64,000 nt of DNA from Fibrivirga algicola (GTDB lineage Bacteria > Bacteroidota > Bacteroidia > Cytophagales > Spirosomataceae), in contig NZ_WAEL01000005.1 in assembly GCF_011742925.1 (NCBI RefSeq), positions 310,001-374,000 on the forward strand, written 5' to 3'. Under the pieces are notes generated by a model that was not told the origin of the DNA, ran no database searches, and worked only from the letters and a program-made list of their open reading frames with translations. The first letter of the stretch is position 1. The number at the start of each line of letters is the position of its first letter. The translations under genes and the position numbers were made by a program. Positions 8,547 through 15,997 of the stretch are shown piece by piece.

Positions 8547-9293
8547 ATGATTCAGAACTATTCCGCTTACACCCCCGACGATCAGGCCGTTTGGGGAATG
8601 TTGTTTCGGCGACAAATGCACCGGTTGCCGGGGCGTGCCTCGCAGGCTTACATGGACGGTATTGTGGCGACGGGGTTCCCTAACGAAGCCATACCTGACT
8701 TTGAGCGGGATCTGAATCCGCGTTTGCTGCCGCTTACGGGCTGGCGCGTGGTGGCAGTGCCGGGCTTGATCGGAAACCGGGAATTTTTTGAGTTGATGGC
8801 CGACCGCCAGTTTCCTGCCACGACCTGGCTACGTACCCGCGAGCAGCTCGATTACCTACCCGAACCTGACATGTTTCACGACACGTTCGGGCATGTACCT
8901 GTACTGACAAACCAGCATTTCTGCGATTTCTTGGCTGCGTTGAGTCGTATTGCCCTCAAGCACGTCGACCATGAAGAGACAATCGACATGATTGCCCGTT
9001 TGTATTGGTATACTGTTGAGTTTGGGCTCATTCGCGAGAACGGCCAATTGCGTATTTACGGGGGAGGCATCCTATCGTCGCCGGGCGAAACGATCTATGC
9101 ATTGGAAAGCGACGTACCCCGCCGCACCAATTACGATGTGGCTACGCTGTTACAAACGCCCTATGTAATTGACCGCTTTCAGCAGCAGTACTTTGTGATC
9201 GACTCCTACGAACAGCTCTACGAATCGGTGCCCGAAATAGAACAGCAACTGGAGCGGCTACTGCTGGTGACTGGCGAATCACCGGCGGCGTAA
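8547..9293 (+). CDS. phhA: Phenylalanine 4-monooxygenase
   Basis: An aromatic amino acid hydroxylase that uses tetrahydropterin and Fe(II) to turn phenylalanine into tyrosine. The iron ligands are His111 and His116 (MFHDTFGHVPVL) and Glu158 (YTVEFGL). The GIRENGQLRIYG-like region is also kept (LIRENGQLRIYG). At 248 aa it is a catalytic domain without the N-terminal ACT regulatory domain of animal enzymes, as usual in bacteria. It follows hpd. Its 3' end overlaps the convergent lipoprotein gene by 15 bp. Confidence 0.95.
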   Translation: MIQNYSAYTPDDQAVWGMLFRRQMHRLPGRASQAYMDGIVATGFPNEAIPDFERDLNPRLLPLTGWRVVAVPGLIGNREFFELMADRQFPATTWLRTREQLDYLPEPDMFHDTFGHVPVLTNQHFCDFLAALSRIALKHVDHEETIDMIARLYWYTVEFGLIRENGQLRIYGGGILSSPGETIYALESDVPRRTNYDVATLLQTPYVIDRFQQQYFVIDSYEQLYESVPEIEQQLERLLLVTGESPAA

Positions 9294-9647
9294 GGCGCTT
9301 AGCTGGATCGTGGGCAAGTCGTAAGCAGGCACCGGAACGTCGTTTGGGGCGGGCTGATAAACGGTCTGCCGATTTGCCGAGGTCGTGCCGCTAAAAACGA
9401 CCGGCAGTTCGGAAACGGCGCTGTTCTGGGTTAGGAAATAGCTTTTTAGGCTATCGGCATAATTAGTCACCAGGTATTTTTTAGCAGGATCGTCACCGTC
9501 TGGCTGAAGAATGAACTGGTAGGAGCCCCGCGTTGCCACACTAATTTTAACAATCCCCCCTTGTTGTGTATATGTTTGAGTAGCAACTGGTTCTGGTTGG
9601 CAACCGGCTACAAACACGAGCAGTACGCACAGATGAATCGGTTTCAT
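9279..9647 (-). CDS. Lipoprotein, predicted ECF-regulon member
   Basis: A 122-residue protein with a lipoprotein signal (VLLVFVAGC, Cys15). The mature part is Gln/Thr-rich, then has beta-like segments (GSYQFILQPDG, AKKYLVTNY); no family was recognised. Its upstream region carries GTTACAACC-N17-GTC, the same promoter architecture found in front of the sigma operon at 51.8 kb and the LVIVD operon at 55 kb. It is therefore a candidate distant target of that ECF sigma factor. Its last five codons overlap the end of phhA on the opposite strand. Confidence 0.75.
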   Translation of the reverse strand: MKPIHLCVLLVFVAGCQPEPVATQTYTQQGGIVKISVATRGSYQFILQPDGDDPAKKYLVTNYADSLKSYFLTQNSAVSELPVVFSGTTSANRQTVYQPAPNDVPVPAYDLPTIQLSALRRR

Positions 9648-9666
9648 GACAACGACTTTTTAGGTA

Positions 9667-9695
9667 GACTCAATCGAACCAAGGATGGTTGTAAC
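9667..9695 (-). promoter_or_regulatory. Predicted ECF-sigma promoter
   Basis: Read on the minus strand: GTTACAACC at 9695-9687, 17 nt, then GTC at 9669-9667. The -35-like box and the spacing are identical to those at 51811-51839 and 54936-54964. The predicted start lies near 9660, about 13 nt before the lipoprotein ATG. Confidence 0.7.
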
Positions 9696-9747
9696 TACAC
9701 GTAAAAAGCCTGGGTTAAATTGTGTTGTTTGTGTAAACGTTTGTAAA

Positions 9748-9786
9748 ACGGAATAATAGTTTGTTTTTTTGCGGATATACGGAATA
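9748..9786 (+). promoter_or_regulatory. Spaced direct repeat upstream of marR
   Basis: ACGGAATA occurs at 9748-9755 and again at 9779-9786, 31 bp apart (three helical turns), shortly before the MarR gene at 9808. Such spacing suits a regulator binding one face of the DNA, perhaps MarR itself. Evidence is limited to this repeat. Confidence 0.35.
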
Positions 9787-9807
9787 CTATTTCGTTGTTA
9801 CAGACCT

Positions 9808-10245
9808 ATGACTCACCCATCCGATCAGCGGGCCTATTTCTTTAAAATCGATACCACGATCAAGCGAATTCGATATGCGCTCCAGAAGCGCTTTACCGAA
9901 GCGGGGTACGACCTTACCGTCGACCAGTGGGTATTGATTGACCACCTGCACCGCAACCCCGGAATCAGTCAGAATCAGTTGGGGGAACTAACCACGAAAG
10001 ATGCTCCTACCGTAACGCGTATCATTGATATATTAACAAAGAAAAGCCTGGCTGAGCGCCGATCTGCCGACGCTGACCGCCGCAAATTCCTGATTTCGTT
10101 AACGCCATCCGGCGAACAATTATACGACGAACTCTTGCCCCTCGTGATCGATATCCGGCGGCAGGGCTGGGGTCAACTCAGTGATGAAGACTACCAGCAT
10201 TTCACGCGTATTATGGATTCGATCTACCAGAACTTCAGCGCATAA
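9808..10245 (+). CDS. MarR-family regulator
   Basis: A 145-residue dimeric winged-helix regulator. The first helices (QRAYFFKIDTTIKRIRY) match the MarR dimer region. The winged helix follows: SQNQLGELTTKDAPTVTRIID as helix-turn-helix, and SADADRRKFLISLT as the wing with the conserved D-x-R-R. ATG 9808 was preferred to an in-frame start 13 codons earlier because family members start close to this helix and the earlier codons run into the promoter region. Ligand and targets unknown. Confidence 0.85.
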   Translation: MTHPSDQRAYFFKIDTTIKRIRYALQKRFTEAGYDLTVDQWVLIDHLHRNPGISQNQLGELTTKDAPTVTRIIDILTKKSLAERRSADADRRKFLISLTPSGEQLYDELLPLVIDIRRQGWGQLSDEDYQHFTRIMDSIYQNFSA

Positions 10246-10252
10246 AACCGAT

Positions 10253-10305
10253 ATACCAATCAAAAAAGGCCATTCCTGCGCGGGATGGCCTTTTTTGATT
10301 GGTAT
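10253..10305. terminator. 21-bp bidirectional terminator
   Basis: Perfect 21-bp stem (10253-10273 with 10285-10305) with an 11-nt loop; the stem contains AAAAAAGGCC and its complement, so it provides a T tract in both directions. It separates the MarR gene from the convergent gene ending at 10317. Confidence 0.85.
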
Positions 10306-10316
10306 GCGCCTACGTA

Positions 10317-11480
10317 TTAATAAGCCGTGCGGTCACGCACCGACTGGGGATCGTTATAGGGTAGATCCAGCCCTTCGGTTGATTTTGAGTCGCTCCGGTC
10401 GCCATCCGATCCAACCATTTCCTGCGCCTTAGTCAACGATTCGTCGGCAGCCTGGCGGGGGTTGGTCATCATCTCTTCAGCTTCTTCAGGCCGCTCGCCT
10501 GGTTTATAAGATGATGGTTCGTTTCCATCAACCAGATAAGGTCGGTCAGATGAACCCGTATCGGGTGTGCTTTCCATGCCTTCTGCATCATCAATTCCAG
10601 TCGACATGTTTACGTACTGGGTACCCGGAACAGCCTGACCAGGTTCGACTTGGTCGGGTGTTTGCTCTACATGGTTCTGGTCAATAGATACCGACGACGT
10701 GCGTGTAGCAAAACCGCCGTAGCCGTAATGACCGAGGCCGGGCGGCGTTAGGCTTGGGTATTTCGACGTACCTGCCTGGTTGCTGGCCGCATAACGGGCG
10801 TTTATCTCGTGCGACCGCTCTGGCTCACTGGGATCCGTAATTTCAGGCCGATCGGGCGACGGTGAACCGGGCAGATCGGGAATTTCGGGGCCTGGTGACG
10901 GTGGTGTTGGCGGCGTTTCAGGGCCACCGGGCACCGGGTTGTTTGGGTCAGGCGTACTCGGCGTCATCGGAATCATATCACCCATGATGGTCATCGAATA
11001 CGTGTTAGTCTGGTCAGCTCCGTTTGGCTGAATGCGGCTCATGGGTGCACCGTCATTAGCTGCTGCCGTAGTTGCTGGCTCGTCGGGGCCGCCACCCTGC
11101 TGTTCGCTGAGCGTATACGCAGAGTCGTCGTCGATCATACCCGGGCCATTGTCTTCCACTACATACGTACCTGTGGTCTCGTCAGCGTCGTTACGCGAGT
11201 CGGGCTTTACATCCTCAGCACCGCGCAGGGAAGCGTCTGAATTCTCGTACGTTTTCTCCGTATATCCCTGAATGCTCCGCTCTTCGTCGCTGCTGTAGCG
11301 ATTGCGAAGCTGTTCATCCATTACGTCGTCGTCGGTATCGCCCATTGGCGTTAGTTTACCGTCGACCAGTTTTACCATATTCGTTTCGGCCTGATCGGCG
11401 CCGAACATCGTTTCGGCGTTTTCGTTTGAGACCAGGTTGGCTTGTTGTGAGCCATCGGAAGATGCTGAAGAGGCAGCCAT
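10317..11480 (-). CDS. Acidic, proline-rich hypothetical protein
   Basis: 387 residues with no signal peptide or membrane segment and strongly biased composition: Asp, Glu, Ser, Pro, Gly and Thr dominate. The middle (about residues 175-215) is a Pro-rich run such as PETPPTPPSPGPEIP. Most of the protein is likely to be disordered. No family recognised. It looks like a cytoplasmic linker or stress-type protein, but nothing in the sequence settles its role. Coding is supported by its length, codon pattern and intact frame. Confidence 0.65.
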   Translation of the reverse strand: MAASSASSDGSQQANLVSNENAETMFGADQAETNMVKLVDGKLTPMGDTDDDVMDEQLRNRYSSDEERSIQGYTEKTYENSDASLRGAEDVKPDSRNDADETTGTYVVEDNGPGMIDDDSAYTLSEQQGGGPDEPATTAAANDGAPMSRIQPNGADQTNTYSMTIMGDMIPMTPSTPDPNNPVPGGPETPPTPPSPGPEIPDLPGSPSPDRPEITDPSEPERSHEINARYAASNQAGTSKYPSLTPPGLGHYGYGGFATRTSSVSIDQNHVEQTPDQVEPGQAVPGTQYVNMSTGIDDAEGMESTPDTGSSDRPYLVDGNEPSSYKPGERPEEAEEMMTNPRQAADESLTKAQEMVGSDGDRSDSKSTEGLDLPYNDPQSVRDRTAY

Positions 11481-11598
11481 AGTGTCGGTTTCGTTGAGTG
11501 TTTACTTACTCTCTAAAACAAGGCTTACCCCGAAAGGTTTATAGCGCTTATTGAAGGGGTCAGTAGAGTTTTGCCCAATCCTTCATGCCCCTGCCTTT

Positions 11599-12414
11599 TC
11601 ACTTCCGTTTTTGATCGAACAGCCAGGGGAGCAGTCTGGAGTCGGCAAAAGCTTCACGCCATGCAGTATGACCGGCGTTTTCGTATTCCGTGTATTGAGG
11701 GTCGGCCCCAAGCGTTTTAAGGCGGTTATGGATGGCCTGCGAAAGCCCAACGGGAACGGTAGCGTCGTCCTGGCTATGAAACAGCCAGACCGGCACCTTG
11801 CGGGCATATTTGTTGCAGGCCGTTGTGTCGCCACCGCTACAGATAGGCACTGCCGCCGCAAATAGGCCGGGCCGCGTAGCCAGTGCTTCCAGCGCACCGA
11901 AGCCACCCATGGATAAGCCAACGATGTACACCCGATTTTTGTCGATATGGTGGTCTGCAACTAAGCGGTCAATCAGCGCGAGAGTTGCCAGCAGGGGTGT
12001 GCTGGCCCGTTTCTCATATTTCCCCATCTGAATCTCTTCGCCGGGGTTTTTCAGATAGCCAAATGTTGTCCAGTTATCGGGCCTGGCGCATTGCGGAAAA
12101 ACTACGTACGCCTGAAACCGTAGCCGATTGTCGAGGTTAGCAAACACGTCGCCGCCATAGATCAGCTGGCGCTGGTTGTCATCGCCTTTTTCGCCCGCCC
12201 CGTGCAGCACTACCACCAGGGGATAGCTTAGTGTAGGGGCCTTGTCGAGCGGTTCCAGCAGCCGGTAGGGCAGGGCGTAGTCGCGACGGAAGACGAAACT
12301 CTTTTTCTGATAAAGCGTACTGTCGGCAATTGAGAAACGCGGGGCTATCTGGCCCGTAGCAGAGAAGGTAAGCCCGCCAAGCAGACAGAGCAGGTACGTA
12401 AAAAATCGGATCAT
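11599..12414 (-). CDS. Exported alpha/beta-hydrolase (esterase-like)
   Basis: 271 residues from ATG 12414, starting with a signal peptide (MIRFFTYLLCLLGGLTFSATG). The hydrolase fold is plain: oxyanion region VVVLHGAGEKG, nucleophile elbow GLSMGGFGA, acid HSQDDATVP and histidine NAGHTAW. This pattern fits the phospholipase/carboxylesterase and polysaccharide-esterase-like group with a D-x-N-R-V-Y-I-x-G lead-in (DKNRVYIVGLS). Substrate unknown. An in-frame ATG eight codons earlier gives a poorer signal peptide. Confidence 0.85.
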   Translation of the reverse strand: MIRFFTYLLCLLGGLTFSATGQIAPRFSIADSTLYQKKSFVFRRDYALPYRLLEPLDKAPTLSYPLVVVLHGAGEKGDDNQRQLIYGGDVFANLDNRLRFQAYVVFPQCARPDNWTTFGYLKNPGEEIQMGKYEKRASTPLLATLALIDRLVADHHIDKNRVYIVGLSMGGFGALEALATRPGLFAAAVPICSGGDTTACNKYARKVPVWLFHSQDDATVPVGLSQAIHNRLKTLGADPQYTEYENAGHTAWREAFADSRLLPWLFDQKRK

Positions 12415-12485
12415 GCCGCAAGCTACACGACGAAACAAAATCTTACTCGTCCCGGTGTTCTCCAGGCTCTGATTTTAGCATTGCA

Positions 12486-13205
12486 ATGAACAGTTCTGCA
12501 AAGGCGACAGTTGCCCGTATGTCCATGACCACCAAAATTCGCCAAATTCTGACTGGCCCGGCGTTGCTGGGTCTTGTGCTCTCGGCCCTCCCGTTGCTGA
12601 TGAGCTCGTACATTACGTACTATGCCGTCACCCACGAGGCTCAAATTGCGCTCTTCTCCACCACCGATTGGGTGCTGGTTACGATTGTGTGCAGTTTAGC
12701 CTGCGCGTTCGCCCTGATGCTGCCCACGCCGCTGGCGCTGATATTCGGCTATTTTCTGAGTTGGAAAGCGGTAGCACCGCTGTTCATTATCAACATGGCG
12801 GCCATTGTCCTGGTCAATCTAGTGGTGCAGCGCCTCGACAAAGACCGCGTTCGCCGGATGATCGAGCAAAATCCAAAGGCGTCCCGTATTCTGCACCGTA
12901 TTCGGGAGCGGGAGTTACAGTTCATTTTCTTCGCCAAACTGTCGCCTGCCTTGCCTTTTTCGCTAACCAATATGGTGTTTTCGCTGTCGGGAGCCAGTAT
13001 GCGAAATATTTTGCTGGGCGGCTTCCTGGGCATGGTCCCCCGCACGCTGCTGGCGATCTGGTCAGGTGCTGAAGCGCACCACATCCGTACCCTGCTCGAT
13101 AACCCAAATGAAGGGAGTAATACCCAGATCATCATAATTGGCTTACTCGTTGTCTCAATGGTCGGCCTGATTTCAGTGGTTAGCAAAGCAATGGCGAAGC
13201 AATAA
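12486..13205 (+). CDS. VTT/DedA-like membrane protein
   Basis: A 239-residue integral membrane protein of the TVP38/TMEM64 (VTT) group. Hydrophobic segments fall at about residues 25-50, 60-85, 90-112, 170-195 and 213-232. The conserved middle F-x-x-R/K-L-S-P-x-x-P-F motif is seen as FFAKLSPALPFSLTN, followed by a G-x-x-P-x-T element (GMVPRTLL). Members are linked to lipid scrambling or membrane homeostasis; the substrate here is unknown. It is monocistronic and convergent with the reductase downstream. Confidence 0.8.
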   Translation: MNSSAKATVARMSMTTKIRQILTGPALLGLVLSALPLLMSSYITYYAVTHEAQIALFSTTDWVLVTIVCSLACAFALMLPTPLALIFGYFLSWKAVAPLFIINMAAIVLVNLVVQRLDKDRVRRMIEQNPKASRILHRIRERELQFIFFAKLSPALPFSLTNMVFSLSGASMRNILLGGFLGMVPRTLLAIWSGAEAHHIRTLLDNPNEGSNTQIIIIGLLVVSMVGLISVVSKAMAKQ

Positions 13206-13207
13206 CT

Positions 13208-13311
13208 GGTTTGACGTTTGATGTTGCTTCGCTAACTAACTAGTTTCATGGATTTGCGAAGCAACATCAAACCGCGGTGGCGGACCGTCTCAAACGATAC
13301 CGTCAAACTAC
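13208..13311. repeat. Inverted repeat with GTTGCTTCGC core
   Basis: Perfect 17-bp stem (13216-13232 with 13256-13272) made of GTTTGATGTTGCTTCGC and its complement, inside weaker outer arms (GGTTTGACG near 13208, CGTCAAAC near 13302). This is the clearest copy of the recurring repeat family. It lies between convergent genes and may serve as a terminator. Confidence 0.75.
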
Positions 13312-14283
13312 CTAAGGCTTTACCAAAACCTTACCCCAGCGACCGGGGGCGTCGGCGTGTTCAACGGCCTTGGTGATTTCGTCGAGGGAATAGGTAGCTT
13401 CGACCGGCATGTTGATCTGGCCCGAGGCGAGCATACCAATTACTTCGCCCGCTACCCGCTGCCGGGTTTGGGCATCAACGCGGCGCATCCAGTCGGTGAG
13501 CCAGAAGCCCCGCACTGTCAGTTCACGAAAGATCATCAGACCCGCGTTAAAAGTGGGGTCTTGCAGGCTCAAGAGGCCATAGATTAGCATGGTGCCGCCT
13601 TTACCGAGGCACTTCAGAGCTTCAGACGCTGTATGTCCACCCACCGCATCAAGCACGCAAGCAACACCCTGTCCATCGGTGATCTGCTTCACGCGGACGG
13701 CCATGTTGTCTGTTTCGGTGTTGATGATCTCCGTCAGGCCCAGTGCCGTTAGTTCGTCGTTCAGGTCGTTGCGGCGAACGGTACCGATGGTTTTGATCCC
13801 GCGCATCTGGCAAAGCTGAATAGCCATTTTGCCAAATGCAGAGGCGCAGGCCGTTATCATCAGCCAGCCGCCAGCCGGAACCCCCGATTCTTCGACCATG
13901 GCGAAGGCCGTAAACGGATTGACGAATAATTGCGCGGCTACTTCGTCGGTCATTTCGTCGGGAACGGGAATCAAGGCTTTATGATGTGCGATTGCGTACT
14001 CAGACCAGGCACCCACGCCCGTAAAGCTCACCCGCTGACCGGGTTGCAACGACACCCCTTCGCCTACGGCATCAATTACGCCCATGCCCTCAAAACCGGC
14101 TGCTGAAGGCAACTGAGGCCGAATGCCGTACAGATTTTGTACGAACATAATGTCCGACGGATTAATTGGACTTACCCCAACGCGGATACGTACCTCGCTT
14201 GGTCCGGGCTCGGGCAAGTCTTTTTCAATTGCTTTAAGTATGTCGGCGGGTTTGCCGGTCTGGTCAAACTGGATGGTCTTCAT
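13312..14283 (-). CDS. MDR-family NAD(P)H reductase
   Basis: 323 residues of the medium-chain dehydrogenase/reductase family. The GroES-like N-terminal domain lacks the zinc ligands, and SPINPSDIMFVQNLYG and FEGMGVIDAVGEGV match the enoyl reductase/quinone reductase branch. The Rossmann part runs from about residue 140 (ASAFGKMAIQLCQMRGIKTIG). This points to a zinc-free enzyme such as a mitochondrial-type 2-enoyl thioester reductase or a quinone oxidoreductase; I cannot choose between these. It has no operon partner. Confidence 0.8.
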   Translation of the reverse strand: MKTIQFDQTGKPADILKAIEKDLPEPGPSEVRIRVGVSPINPSDIMFVQNLYGIRPQLPSAAGFEGMGVIDAVGEGVSLQPGQRVSFTGVGAWSEYAIAHHKALIPVPDEMTDEVAAQLFVNPFTAFAMVEESGVPAGGWLMITACASAFGKMAIQLCQMRGIKTIGTVRRNDLNDELTALGLTEIINTETDNMAVRVKQITDGQGVACVLDAVGGHTASEALKCLGKGGTMLIYGLLSLQDPTFNAGLMIFRELTVRGFWLTDWMRRVDAQTRQRVAGEVIGMLASGQINMPVEATYSLDEITKAVEHADAPGRWGKVLVKP

Positions 14284-14454
14284 GTTGTGCTATTTAGTAG
14301 TAAGGGGCTACGCTATACGGGCCTGACAGAAAAAACCAGTAGCCGTGCCTGGCTGTTCGTCTTTGCTCTGAAAAGAAATTGACGCGTATATTGGCTCGAA
14401 ATTGCCCTAATTTATCTCCAATAGAGACTATTTCTGCTCCCGAACTACCCTTCT

Positions 14455-15180
14455 ATGCAAACATCTCCGTTTCTTGGCGAACTCATTGGTACCCTGGTGC
14501 TCATATTGCTAGGCAATGGCGTAGTGGCCAACGTTGTGCTGAAACAGACAAAAGGAGCCAACAGCGGCTGGATTGTCATTACAACGGGCTGGGCATTTGC
14601 CGTAACTATGGGCGTATTTGTTGCCAAGTCGTTTGGCAGCCTCGACGCGCACCTGAACCCAGCCGTAACGGTAGCGTTTGCCGTAGCCACCAACGACTAT
14701 AGCCACATGGTCCCTTACATATCGGCACAAATGCTGGGGGCTTTTCTGGGTGCAGTGCTGGTTTGGCTGTTTTACCTGCCCCACTGGCGCGTTACCCCTG
14801 ACCCGTTCGACAAACTGGCCGTTTTCAGCACCGGACCCGCTATTCGGCAACCGATGTCGAACCTGCTGAGCGAACTAATCAGCACGCTGGTGCTCATTTT
14901 GGGGCTGGCGGGTATTTCGTCGAAGGCGCTGGGCGTGCTGGCAATCGGCGTGGGGCCTTATCTGGTTGGCGTATTGGTCTGGAGCATCGGCTTGTCGCTG
15001 GGCGGCACTACCGGCTACGCTATGAGCCCCGCCCGTGACCTGAGTCCGCGCATCGCCCACGCGCTGCTGCCTATTCCGGGTAAAGGAACCTCTGACTGGG
15101 GCTATGCCTGGGTTCCGGTAGTTGGACCGCTTGTTGGAGCGGCGCTGGGCGGCGTTCTTATTCGGCTTTTTGCGCTGTAA
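14455..15180 (+). CDS. MIP channel (GlpF-like) with altered second NPA
   Basis: 241 residues with six membrane segments of the aquaglyceroporin family. The first pore motif is standard (DAHLNPAVTVA). The second, normally NPARD, is SPARD (GYAMSPARDLSPR): the AGC codon at the Asn position is unambiguous. Asn in both NPA motifs normally orients water at the pore centre, so conduction or selectivity may differ. The Asp after Arg is typical of glycerol facilitators. No glpK is nearby, so the solute is unclear. Confidence 0.88.
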   Translation: MQTSPFLGELIGTLVLILLGNGVVANVVLKQTKGANSGWIVITTGWAFAVTMGVFVAKSFGSLDAHLNPAVTVAFAVATNDYSHMVPYISAQMLGAFLGAVLVWLFYLPHWRVTPDPFDKLAVFSTGPAIRQPMSNLLSELISTLVLILGLAGISSKALGVLAIGVGPYLVGVLVWSIGLSLGGTTGYAMSPARDLSPRIAHALLPIPGKGTSDWGYAWVPVVGPLVGAALGGVLIRLFAL

Positions 15181-15199
15181 AAACGGACTCAATACTGTT

Positions 15200-15214
15200 A
15201 TGGCCAGTGGCCAT
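15200..15214. promoter_or_regulatory. Palindrome upstream of the thioesterase gene
   Basis: ATGGCCA-G-TGGCCAT, a perfect 15-nt inverted repeat ending 19 nt before the -7 box at 15234. Its place in the promoter suggests an operator for a dimeric regulator; the regulator is unknown. Confidence 0.4.
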
Positions 15215-15233
15215 AAGGGCGGCAGCAAAAGCG

Positions 15234-15241
15234 TACATTTG
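15234..15241 (+). promoter_or_regulatory. -7 box 4 nt before an ATG
   Basis: TACATTTG matches TAnnTTTG and ends only 4 nt before ATG 15246. Transcription would then begin at or next to the start codon, giving a leaderless mRNA. Confidence 0.55.
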
Positions 15242-15245
15242 TTCT

Positions 15246-15992
15246 ATGGCTTTTACCCAGACGGACAACTACACCTTACATAGCTACGAATGCGACGCCA
15301 CCGGGCGCATCAGCATACCCGCGCTGATGAACCTCATGCAGGAATCGGCCAACCGCAACGCCGACGACTATGGTATCGGAAGTAGCACGCTGCAGGCGCA
15401 GGGACTCGGCTGGATGCTCATGCGCTTTGGCCTGACTATGCACCAGTATCCACGTAGTGGGCAGGTCATCCGGATAATAACGTATCCAACCTTCGTTGAA
15501 AAATTCTTCGTTTACCGCGATTTTCGGGTCCTGTCCGACGATGATACGCTGCTGGCTTCGGCCAGTAGCACCTGGCTGGTTTTCGATACGGCCAAGCGCG
15601 GTATTATTCCGGTGCCCGGCTTTATCCGCTCGCTATCGCCCCCCGATATTGCCGACGTGTCGGATAAACTACCTTTAAAACCCGCCTACCAGACGCTCGA
15701 TTTCTCAGAGACGCCAACTAATCAGGTTACGGTTGGCTGGTTTGATATCGACGCAAATCAGCACGTAAACAACGTAGTTTACATTCGCTGGCTGCTCGAA
15801 CAACTCCCCGATACCATTCTCCAAACGCAGGAAATAGCCGAGCTGGATGTGGTTTATAAAACTGAAACCCACTGGCGCGAGCAGATTGATGTACAAAATC
15901 AGTCGACGGAGTCAGGTACGTTTGTGCACCGCCTGACCCACGCCGAAACGGGTAAAGAAGTATTGCTGGCGAAGACCGTCTGGCGGGAGTAA
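15246..15992 (+). CDS. Acyl-ACP thioesterase
   Basis: 248 residues with two hotdog domains, the fold of bacterial and plant FatA/FatB-like enzymes that release fatty acids from acyl carrier protein. The first repeat holds the helix region LMQESANRNADDYG, and the second holds DIDANQHVNNVVYIRWLLE, where the Asn and His of N-Q-H-V-N-N are catalytic in this family. ATG 15246 was chosen over an in-frame ATG 13 codons earlier because the promoter box at 15234 lies between them. It converges with the barrel gene 5 bp away. Confidence 0.88.
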   Translation: MAFTQTDNYTLHSYECDATGRISIPALMNLMQESANRNADDYGIGSSTLQAQGLGWMLMRFGLTMHQYPRSGQVIRIITYPTFVEKFFVYRDFRVLSDDDTLLASASSTWLVFDTAKRGIIPVPGFIRSLSPPDIADVSDKLPLKPAYQTLDFSETPTNQVTVGWFDIDANQHVNNVVYIRWLLEQLPDTILQTQEIAELDVVYKTETHWREQIDVQNQSTESGTFVHRLTHAETGKEVLLAKTVWRE

Positions 15993-15997
15993 ACTAC

